A stretch of 64,000 bases of DNA from Streptomyces sp. SS1-1 (GCF_008973465.1 NZ_WBXN01000004.1:930001-994000), one strand, 5' to 3'. Positions 1 through 9,238 are shown, numbered from the stretch's first letter. Made by a program: numbers and translations. Notes: a model not told the origin generated them from the letters alone.

Positions 1-1
1 C

Positions 2-619
2 ATCGCCGGCAACCACCTGTCGTTCTCCGACCACTTCCTGATGCCCGCGATCCTCAAGCGGCGCATCACGTTCCTCGCCAAGAAGGAGTACTTCACCGGC
101 CCCGGCATCAAGGGCCGGCTGACCGCGGCCTTCTTCCGCAGCGCCGGGCAGATCCCGGTCGACCGCACGGGCAAGGAGGCCGGCCAGGCGGCGATCCGCG
201 AGGGCCTCGGGGTGCTGCGCAAGGACGAACTCCTCGGCATCTACCCGGAGGGCACCCGCTCGCACGACGGCCGGCTCTACAAGGGCAAGGTCGGGGTCGC
301 CGTGATGGCGCTCAAGGCCGGGGTGCCCGTGGTCCCGTGCGCGATGATCGGCACGTTCGAGGCGCAGCCGCCGGGCAAGGTCATCCCGAACATCCACCCG
401 GTGACCATCCGCTTCGGCAAGCCGCTGGACTTCTCCCGCTACGCCGGGATGGAGAACGAGAAGGCGATCCTGCGGGCCGTGACCGACGAGATCATGTACG
501 CCATCCTGTCGCTGTCCGAGCAGGAGTACGTCGACCAGTACGCGGCCGTCGCGAAGGCCGAGGAGGCCGCAGCCAAGGCGGAGCAGGGCCGCCGGTTCCC
601 CCGCCTCCCGCTCAGGTGA
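2..619 (+). CDS. plsC: 1-acyl-sn-glycerol-3-phosphate acyltransferase (PlsC family), 5' end missing
   Basis: Membrane-associated acyltransferase that adds the second acyl chain in phosphatidic acid synthesis. The frame is open from the window edge, so the true start lies outside; 205 residues are visible. The catalytic HX4D block (H-L-S-F-S-D) is at nt 14-31, and the second family block E-G-T-R-S, which contacts the glycerol phosphate, is near nt 247-261, followed by a hydrophobic V-P-V-V-P stretch. The C-terminus is an Ala/Glu/Lys-rich tail. The stop overlaps the 3' end of the convergent ureD by 8 bp. Family assignment is firm; the exact acyl acceptor cannot be read from sequence. Confidence 0.9.
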   Translation: MAGNHLSFSDHFLMPAILKRRITFLAKKEYFTGPGIKGRLTAAFFRSAGQIPVDRTGKEAGQAAIREGLGVLRKDELLGIYPEGTRSHDGRLYKGKVGVAVMALKAGVPVVPCAMIGTFEAQPPGKVIPNIHPVTIRFGKPLDFSRYAGMENEKAILRAVTDEIMYAILSLSEQEYVDQYAAVAKAEEAAAKAEQGRRFPRLPLR

Positions 620-1381
620 CCGGAGCGGCCGTACCGAGGAGGGTCAGGGCCTCGTCGAGCGTCGAGCGCAGCCGTCGCGCGTCCGCCGCGACCGCGCTCA
701 CGAGCACCGCCGGTCCCGCCAGGGGCAGCACTGCGGCGCTCTCCCCCAGCGTCCGGGGCGCGACCGGATCGCTCGCGAACTCGGGCCGTACGACGAGGAG
801 TTGCCCGACGGCTCGGTGACCGCCGAGTCCGGCCGGGCCGTCCCAGCCGCCCGGCGCGCCCGGCCCGCAGGCCAGTTCCTGATCGAGGACGAGCCGTCCC
901 GCGACCCTCACCCGCAGCCGGCTCGCCAGCCGCCCCGGCTCCTCCCCCACCCGGCCGAGCACCTGCTCCTCGCGCAGCACGAGCCGTCCCGTGGCGCCCA
1001 CCTCGACCTCGGTCGTCACGGTCAGGTCGCTGCCGCACGCGGAGATCAACGGCTCGGGCAGCCAGTGCAGTTCGGCGCCGTCGGCCACCGAGAGACGGAC
1101 GTCGTAGCGGGCCCCGGCCTTGCCCTGCCCCGGCAGCGCGAGGGTGGCCGCCGCCGATCCGGCGCGCAGCCGGGCGCCGGGAAGCACCTCGGCGTCGACC
1201 GTGAAGTGGTCGCCGCCGAGCGGGCCGCTCATCGCCCCCACGAGCAGCACGTGCGCCTCGCCGCAGGTGCTCCGGGTCCGGCGCGGCGCGAGGGGCCCGT
1301 CGCCGTCGAGGACGGGCAGGGCGGTGCCGCCCCGCCCGTCCGGGCGGGCGACGATCCGGGCGCGGGCCCGTACCCCGGCGG

Positions 1382-1385
<4 letters not shown>
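612..1385 (-). CDS. ureD: Urease accessory protein UreD
   Basis: 257-residue chaperone that binds the urease apoenzyme and, with UreF and UreG, helps deliver nickel. The GTG start is fused to the ureG stop (GTGA), indicating translational coupling, and it is the last gene of the ureABCFGD operon. Sequence shows the usual UreD features: an early A-R-I-V strand, a central W-L-P-E-P-L segment, and a Q-x-x-x-x-R/L-x-V-x-x-x-G-R-L-V-L-D region. Low-complexity Ala/Gly content is normal for actinobacterial UreD. A longer upstream frame exists, but it only runs through ureG in another frame. Function is inferred from family and operon position. Confidence 0.9.
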
Positions 1386-2059
<674 letters not shown>

Positions 2060-2096
2060 GGGACACGGCTCCTGGGGTGGAGGGGAGGGAACAGGG

Positions 2097-2771
2097 TCAG
2101 GACGCGAAGAGGCGTACCGGCCAGGCGGCGTGGGCCTCCGCCGAGATCTCCAGCAGGGGCGCGGAGGCGGCGGGCAGCGCGTCGGTGCCGTCGCGGGCCG
2201 CGTGCCGGGCCGCCTCCACCGCGCGGTCGGCGACGCGGTCCAGCTCCGGGGCGAGCCGGGCCAGTACGGCGGTGGCCCCGAAGGGGTCGAGGCCGAGCAG
2301 CCGTACCACCGCCGTGGCGGGCCCGCTCACCGACTCGTAGGCCGCGCAGTGCGCCGCGTCGAGTGGTCCGAGCCCGGCGGCCCGGGCGACGGTCCCGAGG
2401 ACCACGGGCTGGTGCGCGCCTTTCGGGAACCGGACGGCGAGGGCGTCGAGTTCGGGGGACGGCCAGGTCGCGCGGGCCGCCCGCAGCAGCTGCCGGCCCA
2501 GCTTGCGGGCGGTGGCCCGCAGCGCCGGTGACGGCGTACGGGCGTCCGCCGCCGCGTCCAGGGCGACCGGGTCGAGGCCGGCCGCGGCCGCCGCCGCGAG
2601 CGCGGCCGCCACCAGGCCGGCCGTGTGCAGCCGGCCCCGGCAGAAGTCCTCCAGGCTCGCGGTGTCGGTGATCCGCCCGGCCCGGACGGCCGCCTCGGCG
2701 CCGCCGGAGTGGGCGTGTCCTCCGGCGGGGAAGCGGCCGTCGGCCAGGACGAGAAGGGTGGCCCGTGTCAT
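2097..2771 (-). CDS. ureF: Urease accessory protein UreF
   Basis: All-alpha chaperone (224 aa) of the UreDFG complex that acts as a GTPase-regulating partner of UreG. The N-terminus has the family pattern L-x-D-G-R-F-P-x-G-G-x-x-H-S-G-G-x-E. It sits 12 nt downstream of ureC, in the order typical for actinobacteria (A-B-C-F-G-D). No ureE-type His-tailed nickel chaperone or nickel transporter is present nearby. Confidence 0.93.
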   Translation of the reverse strand: MTRATLLVLADGRFPAGGHAHSGGAEAAVRAGRITDTASLEDFCRGRLHTAGLVAAALAAAAAAGLDPVALDAAADARTPSPALRATARKLGRQLLRAARATWPSPELDALAVRFPKGAHQPVVLGTVARAAGLGPLDAAHCAAYESVSGPATAVVRLLGLDPFGATAVLARLAPELDRVADRAVEAARHAARDGTDALPAASAPLLEISAEAHAAWPVRLFAS

Positions 2772-2783
2772 CGCCGGCCGCCC

Positions 2784-4505
2784 TCAGAAGAGGAAGTAGC
2801 GCTGGGCCATCGGCAGTTCGGCGGCGGGCGTGGCCTCCACCAGCTCCCCGTCGATGTGCACGGTGAAGCTGTCCGGGTCGACGCGCACCTCGGGCCGCGC
2901 GTCGTTCTCCCGCATGTCGGCCTTGGTGACCGCGCGCGTCGACTCGATGGCCACGAACCGCTTGCCGAGCCCGAGCCGTTCCGGCAGCCCGTCCTCGATG
3001 GCCAGCGGTGCCACGAAGTTGACCGAGTTCGCGGCCGGTGCCCGGCCGATCGCGCCGAACATCGGGCGGGGCAGGATCGGCTGGGGCGTCGGGATGGACG
3101 CGTTGGCGTCGCCCATCTGCGCGTAGGCGATCTGCCCGCCCTTGATGACGAGGTGCGGCTTGACGCCGAAGAACGCCGGCTCCCACAGCACCAGGTCGGC
3201 GAGTTTGCCGGTCTCCACGGAGCCGATCTCACGGCCGAGGCCCTGCGCGAGCGCCGGGTTGATCGTGTACTTCGCCACGTACCGGCGCACCCGGTGGTTG
3301 TCGGCGCGTCCGTCTCCTGGCAGCGGGCCGCGGCGCCGCTTCATCACATGGGCGGTCTGCCAGGTGCGCAGGACGACCTCGCCGACGCGTCCCATGGCCT
3401 GGGAGTCCGAGGAGATGATGGAGATGGCGCCCAGGTCGTGGAGGATGTCCTCGGCGCCGATGGTCGACGGCCGGATCCGGGACTCCGCGAAGGCCAGGTC
3501 CTCGGGCACGGCCGCGTTGAGGTGGTGGCACACCATCAGCATGTCGAGGTGTTCCTCGGCGGTGTTGACGGTGAACGGCCGGGTCGGGTTCGTGGAGCTC
3601 GGCAGCACGTGCGGCTCGGAGACGACGGTCATGATGTCGGGCGCGTGCCCGCCGCCCGCGCCCTCGGTGTGGTACGCGTGGATGCCGCGGCCGGCGATCG
3701 CCGCGAGGGTGTCCCCGACGAAACCGGCCTCGTTCAGGGTGTCCGTGTGGATGGCGATCTGGACGCCGGTCCGGTCGGCGACGGTCAGCGAGGCGTCGAT
3801 GACGGCCGGGGTGGAGCCCCAGTCCTCGTGCAGTTTGAGGCCGAGGGCGCCGCCGCGGATCTGGGAGAGCATCGCCTCGTGCGAGACGGTGTTCCCCTTG
3901 CCCAGCAGGCCGAAGTTGACGGGGTGTCCCTCCATCGCCTCCAGCATCCGGGCCAGATGCCAGGGGCCCGGGGTGACGGTGGTGGCCTTGGAGCCCTCGG
4001 CCGGGCCGGTGCCGCCGCCGACGAGCGTGGTGATGCCCGAGGCGAGCGCCTCGTCGGCGATCTGGGGGCAGATGAAGTGGACGTGGGCGTCGATGGCTCC
4101 GGCGGTGAGGATGCGTCCGTTGCCCGCGATGATCTCGGTCTCCGGGCCGATGACGAGGTCCGGGTGCACCCCGTCCATGGTGTCGGGGTTGCCGGCCTTG
4201 CCGATGCCGGTGATCCGGCCGTCGCGGATGCCGAGGTCGGCCTTGACGATCCCCCAGTGGTCGACGATCACGACGCCGGTGACGACGGTGTCCGGGGTGC
4301 CGTCGGCGCGGGTGGCCCGGGACTGGCCCATGGACTCGCGGACGACCTTGCCGCCGCCGAACACGGCCTCGTCACCGGCGCGTCCGGGGCCGCCGGAACG
4401 ATCCTCCTCGATCTCGATCAGCAGATCGGTGTCGGCGAGCCGGATGCGGTCACCGGTGGTCGGCCCGAACAGGTCGGCGTAGGCGGCGCGGGAGATCTCA
4501 GGCAT
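2784..4505 (-). CDS. ureC: Urease alpha subunit, catalytic
   Basis: Nickel amidohydrolase (573 aa) that hydrolyses urea to ammonia and carbamate. All active-site residues are present at a constant offset of 7 from the Klebsiella enzyme: H141 and H143 (H-V-H-F), carbamylated K224 (L-K-L-H), H253, H279, catalytic H327 in the C-H-H-L-N flap (C326), and D367. I chose the ATG giving M-P-E-I-S-R because it matches family length; it overlaps the ureB stop in the 8-nt string ATGCCTGA. Upstream in-frame codons add 14 non-conserved residues. Active enzyme is expected. Confidence 0.97.
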   Translation of the reverse strand: MPEISRAAYADLFGPTTGDRIRLADTDLLIEIEEDRSGGPGRAGDEAVFGGGKVVRESMGQSRATRADGTPDTVVTGVVIVDHWGIVKADLGIRDGRITGIGKAGNPDTMDGVHPDLVIGPETEIIAGNGRILTAGAIDAHVHFICPQIADEALASGITTLVGGGTGPAEGSKATTVTPGPWHLARMLEAMEGHPVNFGLLGKGNTVSHEAMLSQIRGGALGLKLHEDWGSTPAVIDASLTVADRTGVQIAIHTDTLNEAGFVGDTLAAIAGRGIHAYHTEGAGGGHAPDIMTVVSEPHVLPSSTNPTRPFTVNTAEEHLDMLMVCHHLNAAVPEDLAFAESRIRPSTIGAEDILHDLGAISIISSDSQAMGRVGEVVLRTWQTAHVMKRRRGPLPGDGRADNHRVRRYVAKYTINPALAQGLGREIGSVETGKLADLVLWEPAFFGVKPHLVIKGGQIAYAQMGDANASIPTPQPILPRPMFGAIGRAPAANSVNFVAPLAIEDGLPERLGLGKRFVAIESTRAVTKADMRENDARPEVRVDPDSFTVHIDGELVEATPAAELPMAQRYFLF

Positions 4506-4809
4506 CGAGGGCACCTCCGGTCTCGCCCCGCAGGCCGGGCACCACACGGGCGCCGGCGAGGGGGACGAGTTCGACGTCGACGGGGATGCCGGGCTCGAAG
4601 CGCACGGCGGTGCCGGCCGCGACGTTCAGCCGCTTGCCGCGGGCCGCGGCACGGTCGAAGCGCAGGCCGGGGTTGGCCTCGGCGAAGTGGTAGTGGGAGC
4701 CGACCTGGACGGGCCGGTCGGCGGCGTTGAGGACGGTCAGCCGGGTGATCTCGCGGCCCTCGTTGTATGCGATCGGGCCCTCGGCGAACAGGACTTCTCC
4801 GGGAATCAT
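4498..4809 (-). CDS. ureB: Urease beta subunit
   Basis: Structural subunit (103 aa) of the trimeric (alpha-beta-gamma) urease. The start M-I-P-G-E-V is the standard beta-subunit N-terminus, and V-G-S-H-Y-H-F-x-E-x-N and F-x-x-x-A-x-G-x-R-L-x-x-x-A-G-T are the family signatures. It lies 8 nt after ureA and overlaps ureC by 8 nt, consistent with coupled, equimolar translation of the three subunits. Confidence 0.95.
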   Translation of the reverse strand: MIPGEVLFAEGPIAYNEGREITRLTVLNAADRPVQVGSHYHFAEANPGLRFDRAAARGKRLNVAAGTAVRFEPGIPVDVELVPLAGARVVPGLRGETGGALDA

Positions 4810-4817
4810 GGCCGCCC

Positions 4818-5120
4818 TCAGACGATCGGGTCGTGGACGGTGACGAGCTTGGTGCCGTCGGGGAAGGTCGCCTCGACCTGGACGTCGTGGATCATCTCGG
4901 GGATGCCCTCCATGACGTCGTCCCTGGTGAGCAGGGTCCGGCCGGAGGACATCAACTCGGCGACCGTACGGCCGTCGCGGGCGCCCTCGAGGATGTGCGC
5001 CGTGATGAGGGCGACGGCCTCGGGGTGGTTCAGCCGGAGCCCGCGGGCCCGGCGCCTCTCGGCGACGTCGGCCGCCACGTGGATGAGCAGCCTCTCCTGC
5101 TCGTGCGGGGTCAGTTGCAC
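4818..5120 (-). CDS. ureA: Urease gamma subunit
   Basis: First gene of the urease operon, exactly 100 aa as is usual for separate gamma subunits. GTG start giving [10 protein letters not shown]; signatures L-N-x-P-E-A-V-A-L-I and E-G-A-R-D-G-x-T-V-A-x-L-M-S-S-G-R are clear. The roughly 115-nt region in front contains a GlnR-like box and a TAGCCT -10 candidate, so nitrogen control of the operon is likely. Confidence 0.95.
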   Translation of the reverse strand: MQLTPHEQERLLIHVAADVAERRRARGLRLNHPEAVALITAHILEGARDGRTVAELMSSGRTLLTRDDVMEGIPEMIHDVQVEATFPDGTKLVTVHDPIV

Positions 5121-5208
5121 GGCGTCCCACCTCACAGTCCTCGCTCCGGACCGTGCGGGGTCCGGTTGCCGACGCCGTCGGGCGAAGGGCCCGGTGGCGT
5201 GGGTCGGC

Positions 5209-5214
5209 AGGCTA
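5209..5214 (-). promoter_or_regulatory. Candidate -10 box of the ure operon
   Basis: TAGCCT on the minus strand, about 90 nt before the ureA start and just downstream of the GlnR-like box. No convincing -35 is visible, as expected if transcription depends on an activator bound next to it. Placement is suggestive only. Confidence 0.4.
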
Positions 5215-5224
5215 GTTGGACCGC

Positions 5225-5240
5225 GTTTCGGGCGCGTTAA
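5225..5240 (-). promoter_or_regulatory. GlnR-type box upstream of ureA
   Basis: On the minus strand the sequence reads TTAAC-GCGCCC-GAAAC, a full match to the streptomycete GlnR half-box pair gTnAc-n6-GaAAc. It ends 10 nt upstream of a TAGCCT -10 candidate and overlaps the last codons of the upstream tetR gene. GlnR control of ureA is established in Streptomyces coelicolor, which makes this call credible. Only one box pair is clear; a second pair is not evident. Confidence 0.7.
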
Positions 5241-5884
5241 CCCCGCGCCGGGCCGGCCGGGGGTTCCTCCTCGGAGCGCATGCTCATGAGGGCGCGCAGG
5301 CCCTGCCGCAGGACGTCGACGGGCGCGGGTCCGAACAGGGACTGCTGGGCGATGAAACCGAGCACGGAGGCGATCATCGTGCGGGCGACGTGATCCGGGT
5401 CCACGTCCGTCCGCATCATCCCGCTGTCCTGGTAGCTCTCGACGATCCGCGCCCATGCGGCGCGCACCGAACCGTAGCCCTCGCGCAGGACGGCGGCCAG
5501 TTCCTCGTTGCGCAGGGTCTCCGTCCACACCTGGACGACGAGCCGGGGGAAGGCGGGCCTGCCGTCGACGACCAGGGACGCGCGCTCGGCGAGGGTGCGG
5601 CCCAGGACCTGGGCGACGAGCTCGTCCGGCGGCGGGGGCGGGCTCTGCCGGGCGGCCTCCTCGAACGCCGCGCGGACCGAGCCGAGCACCTCGGCGACGA
5701 TCGCGCCGATCAGCTCCTCCTTGCCCTTGAAGTAGCGGTACACGGCCCCCGCCGAGAGGTCGACCTCCTTGAGCACGTCCTGCATCGAGGTGGCGTGGAA
5801 GCCGTTGCGGGCGAAGCAGAGGGCGGCGCCGTCGAGGATCTGGCGGCGGCGGGCGTCGAGGTGCTCCTGGGATACGCGGGCCAT
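5237..5884 (-). CDS. TetR/AcrR-family transcriptional regulator
   Basis: 215-residue repressor. The N-terminal helix-turn-helix (about residues 10-55) includes R-R-Q-I-L-D-G-A and the recognition segment [13 protein letters not shown]; the remainder is a ligand-binding domain of TetR_C type. The ATG at 5884 gives M-A-R-V-S-Q-E-H, a normal family start. It is divergent from a membrane protein gene, with two copies of a near-palindromic motif between them, so it most likely represses that gene and itself. The ligand is unknown. Confidence 0.88.
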   Translation of the reverse strand: MARVSQEHLDARRRQILDGAALCFARNGFHATSMQDVLKEVDLSAGAVYRYFKGKEELIGAIVAEVLGSVRAAFEEAARQSPPPPPDELVAQVLGRTLAERASLVVDGRPAFPRLVVQVWTETLRNEELAAVLREGYGSVRAAWARIVESYQDSGMMRTDVDPDHVARTMIASVLGFIAQQSLFGPAPVDVLRQGLRALMSMRSEEEPPAGPARG

Positions 5885-5895
5885 GTCCCCAAAGT

Positions 5896-5914
5896 AAAAC
5901 GAACATTCATTCTT
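5896..5914. promoter_or_regulatory. Putative TetR operator, copy 1
   Basis: AAAACGAACATTCATTCTT, immediately upstream of the tetR start. It matches copy 2 at 5954-5972 in 15 of 19 positions and is rich in A/T within a very GC-rich genome. A TTGACA hexamer (5913-5918) abuts it. Binding by the adjacent TetR protein is inferred. Confidence 0.5.
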
Positions 5915-5953
5915 GACAAGCACGGGGGGCTGTGAGCACGGTGGACCTATCGA

Positions 5954-5972
5954 AAAACGAACGATCCTTCTT
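5954..5972. promoter_or_regulatory. Putative TetR operator, copy 2
   Basis: AAAACGAACGATCCTTCTT, 58 bp from copy 1, and part of a longer imperfect palindrome (AAAAA-c-GAA ... TTC-TTTTT). It lies just before the ribosome-binding site of the divergent membrane gene, where a bound repressor would block transcription. Confidence 0.5.
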
Positions 5973-5994
5973 TTTACGATCAGGGGGAGATCCC

Positions 5995-7011
5995 ATGTCC
6001 TCGCCGTCCGCCACACCGCCCAGGAACGCCGTGTCCCGGCGCCTGGTCGCGGTGGTCGTGCTCGTCCCCGTCGTGGCCGCCCTCGCCCTGTGGGCGTTCG
6101 CCTGGCCGGCCGCCCGCACCGCGCCGCGCGACCTCCCGCTCGGCGTGGCGGGCCCGGCGTCGGCCGTGACACAGGTGGAGCGGCAGCTGTCCGCACACGA
6201 GGGCGCGTTCGAGGTGCACCGCTACGCCGACGAGCCGGCCGCCCGCGACGCCATCGAGGACCGGGACGTGTACGGCGCGGTCGTCGTGACGCCCCAGGGC
6301 CCCCGGCTGCTGACCGCGTCCGCCGCGAGCCCGGCCGTGGCCCAGCTGCTCCAGCAGGCGGTGGCCGGGCAGGCGGCCGCCGAGGGGACGCGGGTGGAGA
6401 CGGTCGACGTGGTACCGGCGCCCGCGAAGGACCCGCGCGGGGCGGCCCTGACCTCCAGCGTGCTGCCGCTCGCCCTCGCGGGCATGGCGGCGGGCGCCGC
6501 GGTCACACTGCTGGGGCTGCGCGGCCCGGGCGCCGCGAGCGCCCTCGTGGGCACGGCGGCCCTGACCGGCCTGATCGCCGCCGCGCTGGCGCACAGCTGG
6601 CTGGGTGTCATCACCGGCGACTGGTGGGCGGAGGCCGGGGTGTTCGCGCTGATGAGCCTGGCGGTGAGCGCCGCCGTCGCCGGGCTGGCCGCCCTGATCG
6701 GACCGGCCGGCGTCGGGCTCATGGCCGCGACCGTCATGCTGATCGGCAACCCGTTCTCGGGGGCGGCGTCGGCCCCGCGGATGCTGCCGGAGCCGGTCGG
6801 CACGATCGGCCAGTGGCTGCCGCCGGGCGCGGGCACGACCCTGCTGCGCTCGGTGTCCTTCTTCGACGGCGCCGCGGCGGTGGGCCCCGCCCTCACCCTG
6901 ACCTGGTGGGCCGCCCTGGGCCTCGGCGCGGTCCTCCTGGGCGCCCACCTGAGGACGAACACACCCGCCCCGAAGCCGACGCAGACCCGCCACCCCGCCC
7001 CCGTCGGGTAA
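5995..7011 (+). CDS. Multi-pass membrane protein resembling an ABC-2 type exporter permease
   Basis: 338 residues. One N-terminal membrane helix (about residues 14-36) is followed by a roughly 120-residue extracytoplasmic domain and then five or six closely packed helices, the layout of YhgE/Pip-like and ABC-2 permeases (extracellular loop after helix 1, C-terminal helices). No ATPase is adjacent. I use the ATG at 5995 because GGGGGAG lies 6 nt upstream; an ATG-like start at 5932 would include the operator region. The divergent TetR presumably controls it. Substrate unknown; drug export is plausible by context. A 50-bp piece of this gene recurs 1.5 kb downstream. Confidence 0.72.
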   Translation: MSSPSATPPRNAVSRRLVAVVVLVPVVAALALWAFAWPAARTAPRDLPLGVAGPASAVTQVERQLSAHEGAFEVHRYADEPAARDAIEDRDVYGAVVVTPQGPRLLTASAASPAVAQLLQQAVAGQAAAEGTRVETVDVVPAPAKDPRGAALTSSVLPLALAGMAAGAAVTLLGLRGPGAASALVGTAALTGLIAAALAHSWLGVITGDWWAEAGVFALMSLAVSAAVAGLAALIGPAGVGLMAATVMLIGNPFSGAASAPRMLPEPVGTIGQWLPPGAGTTLLRSVSFFDGAAAVGPALTLTWWAALGLGAVLLGAHLRTNTPAPKPTQTRHPAPVG

Positions 7012-7042
7012 CCCCACCCGACAGCACCACCGAACCGGCCGT

Positions 7043-7070
7043 GCGTCCCCGCTGTAGCGGACGGGGACGC
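7043..7070. other. Hairpin at the start of the repeat block
   Basis: GCGTCCCCG pairs perfectly with CGGGGACGC across a 10-nt centre that can itself pair. It sits 31 nt after the stop of the membrane gene and could act as its terminator. Degraded versions recur in the later repeat units. Confidence 0.5.
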
Positions 7071-7124
7071 ATGGCCTCGGTGCGTTCGGGCTCCGGGCTC
7101 GGTGCGTTCGGGCTCGGTGCGTTC

Positions 7125-7208
7125 GGGCTCCGGGCTCCGGGCTCCGGGCTCCGGGCTCCGGGCTCCGGGCTCCGGGCTCCGGGCTCCGGGCTCCGGGCTC
7201 CGGGCTCC
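7125..7208. repeat. Minisatellite: 12 perfect copies of GGGCTCC
   Basis: Twelve head-to-tail copies of the 7-mer GGGCTCC, preceded by three copies of a 15-mer GTGCGTTCGGGCTC(C/G) from about 7080. It is inserted in the first unit of the longer repeat block. Because 7 is not a multiple of 3, every frame encodes the same seven-residue cycle, so protein-like periodicity here is not evidence of coding. Confidence 0.95.
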
Positions 7209-8007
7209 GACTGGGAAGTGCCGCCACCCGAGTTGCCTACACCCCCGACTGACGCGCGTTCGCGCACCCGAAGGCGGCGGCGCCTCGCCGACCCCCCATC
7301 GGGTAGCCCCGTCCGACAAGACCACCGAACCGGCCGTACACCCCCGCCGCAGCGGACGGGGACGCACGGCCGCCGCGTCGCCCGGACTCCCGTCGGGAAC
7401 GCACGGTCCGCCGACCGAGTCGCCCCCTGCTTCCCCCCGCTGACACGTGTTGGCACACCCGAAGGCGCACAGGCCCGCCCGGCCCGCCCCGGTCGGCCGA
7501 ACCACCTGACCGGCCCTGCACCCCCGCTGTATCGGACGGGGACGCACGGCCTGCCGACCGAGTTGCCTCCCACTCTGCCTGCTGACGCGCGTTCACCCGC
7601 CCCATGGCGCACACACCCGACACCGAGACGCCGCCGGCCCTCCGGCCCGCCCCGGCCGGGTAACCCGGTTCGACGGAACCACCGAACAGGCCGTACGTCC
7701 CCGCCGCAGCGCGCCCGGACCCCCTTCGGGAACACACGGCCCACCAACCGAGTCGCCCCCTGCTCCCCGGCTGACACTCGTTCGCCCGCCCGAAAGCGGA
7801 ACAGGCCCGCCCCGGCCGCCCCGGTCGGGACACGGACGGTGTCACCACCCGAGCTGTCCCCCACTCCCCCGCCGACGCGCGCGCTGACCAACCGTTACCT
7901 AGGCCGGGCGTCCGTCGGCACGGCGCCCGATCTGCGGGACGTGCCGTCGCTGACGCGCCGTCGGGGCCGGTCGGCGCCGCCCACCCACCTGTGCGTGCGC
8001 GGCGAGG

Positions 8008-8057
8008 GCCTGGCGGCGGGCGCAGCGGTCACCCTGCTGGGGGTGCGCAGCCGGGGC
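8008..8057 (+). pseudogene. Gene scrap matching the upstream membrane protein
   Basis: This 50-bp stretch matches nt 6481-6530 of the membrane gene at 44 of 50 positions and translates as L-A-A-G-A-A-V-T-L-L-G-V-R against M-A-A-G-A-A-V-T-L-L-G-L-R. No start, stop or further clear homology surrounds it. It looks like a remnant of a duplicated copy of the gene, lost by decay. Confidence 0.6.
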
Positions 8058-8522
8058 TCCGGTCTGCGGGGCGCTCGCGCCGGCGCTGACGCGTCGTCGG
8101 AGCGGGCGGTGCGGCACGCCCGCACGCGCGGTGTGCGCCGCACGTCCCGTACACGGTCGCGCCGCCACGGCTCGCGTCAGGGCGTCGTCGCGCTCCGACA
8201 GTTGACGGCGTCCCAGCCGCGTCGCGGGCGCGCGGACCGCCGCCGTGACGTCCGGCGCCGCGCCGAAACGGACCGAATGGCGTACCCCCCATCGGCGTAT
8301 TCCGCACTCCGTCCACGCGCTCGTACGGCTTGCGTCACGGGCCGGACGCGCGGGCCCGTTCGAGCCTTCCGCCGCTGGTCCGGGGCTCGTCGGGCATCTG
8401 GCCACTTCCTCGAACGCAGTAGCGTCCACCCGAACGGGTGAGTGGTGAGTAACACCACAAATCCCCGGTTCCGTTGGGATTTTCGTTCTTCCGTGCGCCA
8501 AGATCCCTGACTGACGACAAGA

Positions 8523-8541
8523 CCCCGCCGCAGCGGCGGGG
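8523..8541. terminator. GC hairpin upstream of the riboswitch
   Basis: CCCCGCC-GCAGC-GGCGGGG, a 7-bp perfect stem with a 5-nt loop. There is no U tract. It may insulate the riboswitch transcript from upstream transcription, or form part of the long 5' leader. Confidence 0.4.
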
Positions 8542-8617
8542 CGATCCGGGCGGACGCCGAGTCCTGCCGCCGCGCGGATGACCGGTCGACAGGAGTGGAT
8601 CGGCAGGAGTGGAGGAC

Positions 8618-8757
8618 CCGAGCAAGACGGGTCGCCGGTACGGATGTTCGTTCGAACCGAGCAACCCTTGGGGTGAAGCCGCGACACCGCGGCCGGGCAA
8701 CTTCGCCAGCCCGAATCCGACAGGTCATCCTTCACAGGCGGCTGACGAAGGGTTGCG
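8618..8757 (+). ncRNA. c-di-AMP riboswitch (ydaO/yuaA type)
   Basis: The leader contains the strongly conserved ydaO elements: an AACCCTTGGGGTGAA-like segment, a CGCGG...CCGCGGCCGGGCAACTTCGCC stretch, and CCCGAATCCGACAG followed by an AGGCGGCTGACGAAGGG 3' strand. It ends right at the ribosome-binding region of an NlpC/P60 hydrolase. In streptomycetes this riboswitch class commonly controls cell-wall hydrolases such as RpfA and NlpC/P60 proteins, usually as a genetic off switch when c-di-AMP is high. Boundaries are approximate. Confidence 0.88.
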
Positions 8758-8758
8758 C

Positions 8759-9232
8759 ATGACTGCGCTCAATCGTGTCCCGTCGCTCATGGCCAGGGCC
8801 GGTACGGCCTCGGCCCTCACTCTCGCCGCGGTGGGCGGCTCGATCGTGACGCCCGGTCTCGCCTCGGAGGCGGAGGCCGCCACGCCGGCGACGAAGGCAC
8901 TTCAGATCGCGGCCTCGAAGAAGGGGTCGCCGTACGCGTGGGGCGCCACCGGCCCGAACCGGTTCGACTGCTCCGGGCTGACGCTGTACTCGTTCAAGAA
9001 GGCCGGCAAGAAGCTGCCCCGCACGGCGGCCCAGCAGTACAACAAGACCCGCCACATCTCCGCCTCCAGCCGCAAGGCCGGTGACCTGGTGTTCTTCCAC
9101 TCGGGGTCGTACGTCTACCACGTGGGCATCTACGCCGGTAAGGGCAGGATCTGGCACTCCCCCAAGAGCGGTGACGTGGTCCGGCTGCAGAAGATCTGGA
9201 CCAGGAGCGTCTGGTACGGCCGGGTCAAGTGA
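8759..9232 (+). CDS. Secreted NlpC/P60 peptidoglycan endopeptidase
   Basis: 157 residues. An N-terminal export signal (to about residue 40, ending A-E-A-A) is followed directly by one NlpC/P60 domain. Catalytic residues are C71 (D-C-S-G), H121 (H-V-G-I-Y) and H133. The Y-A-W-G and G-D-L-V-F-F motifs are intact, so it should cleave peptide cross-links in the cell wall. There is no SH3, LysM or coiled-coil partner domain, making it a minimal secreted enzyme. I use the ATG at 8759 because AAGGG precedes it and it begins the signal peptide; upstream in-frame codons fall in the riboswitch. Expression is expected to depend on c-di-AMP. Confidence 0.92.
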   Translation: MTALNRVPSLMARAGTASALTLAAVGGSIVTPGLASEAEAATPATKALQIAASKKGSPYAWGATGPNRFDCSGLTLYSFKKAGKKLPRTAAQQYNKTRHISASSRKAGDLVFFHSGSYVYHVGIYAGKGRIWHSPKSGDVVRLQKIWTRSVWYGRVK

Positions 9233-9238
9233 CCCCCC

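Larger units (their letters stand above)
7005..7890. repeat. Degenerate long tandem repeat (about 165-295 bp units, four to five copies)
   Basis: No convincing gene. Units start with GGGTAACCCC-like sequence (7006, 7299, 7658; third copy degraded near 7494), continue with a GACCGGCC/GAACCGGCC element, a GTCCCCGC...GCGGACGGGGAC hairpin, a CCGACCGAGTTGCC element and a GACGCGCGTTCGC...CCCGAAGGCG element (7250, 7442, 7583, 7772, 7874). Copies have diverged by substitutions and indels. The first unit begins inside the last codons and stop of the preceding membrane gene. Long open frames across it are by-products of GC content. Confidence 0.7.

Noticed and set aside
2625..4730. Long plus-strand frame opposite ureF/ureC
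   Set aside because: Antisense shadow of strongly conserved urease genes with no protein-family signal.
5913..5918. TTGACA as the -35 of the membrane gene
   Set aside because: No -10 hexamer is found at 16-19 nt; the only TAT-like sequence is too far away.
7125..7208. CRISPR array
   Set aside because: The 7-bp units are directly adjacent with no spacers; it is a minisatellite.
5913..8441. Open frame of about 840 codons across the membrane gene and the repeat block
   Set aside because: It is in a different frame from the real membrane gene, is dominated by Arg/Pro/Gly, and its periodic part is the 7-bp minisatellite. GC-rich DNA lacks stop codons by chance.
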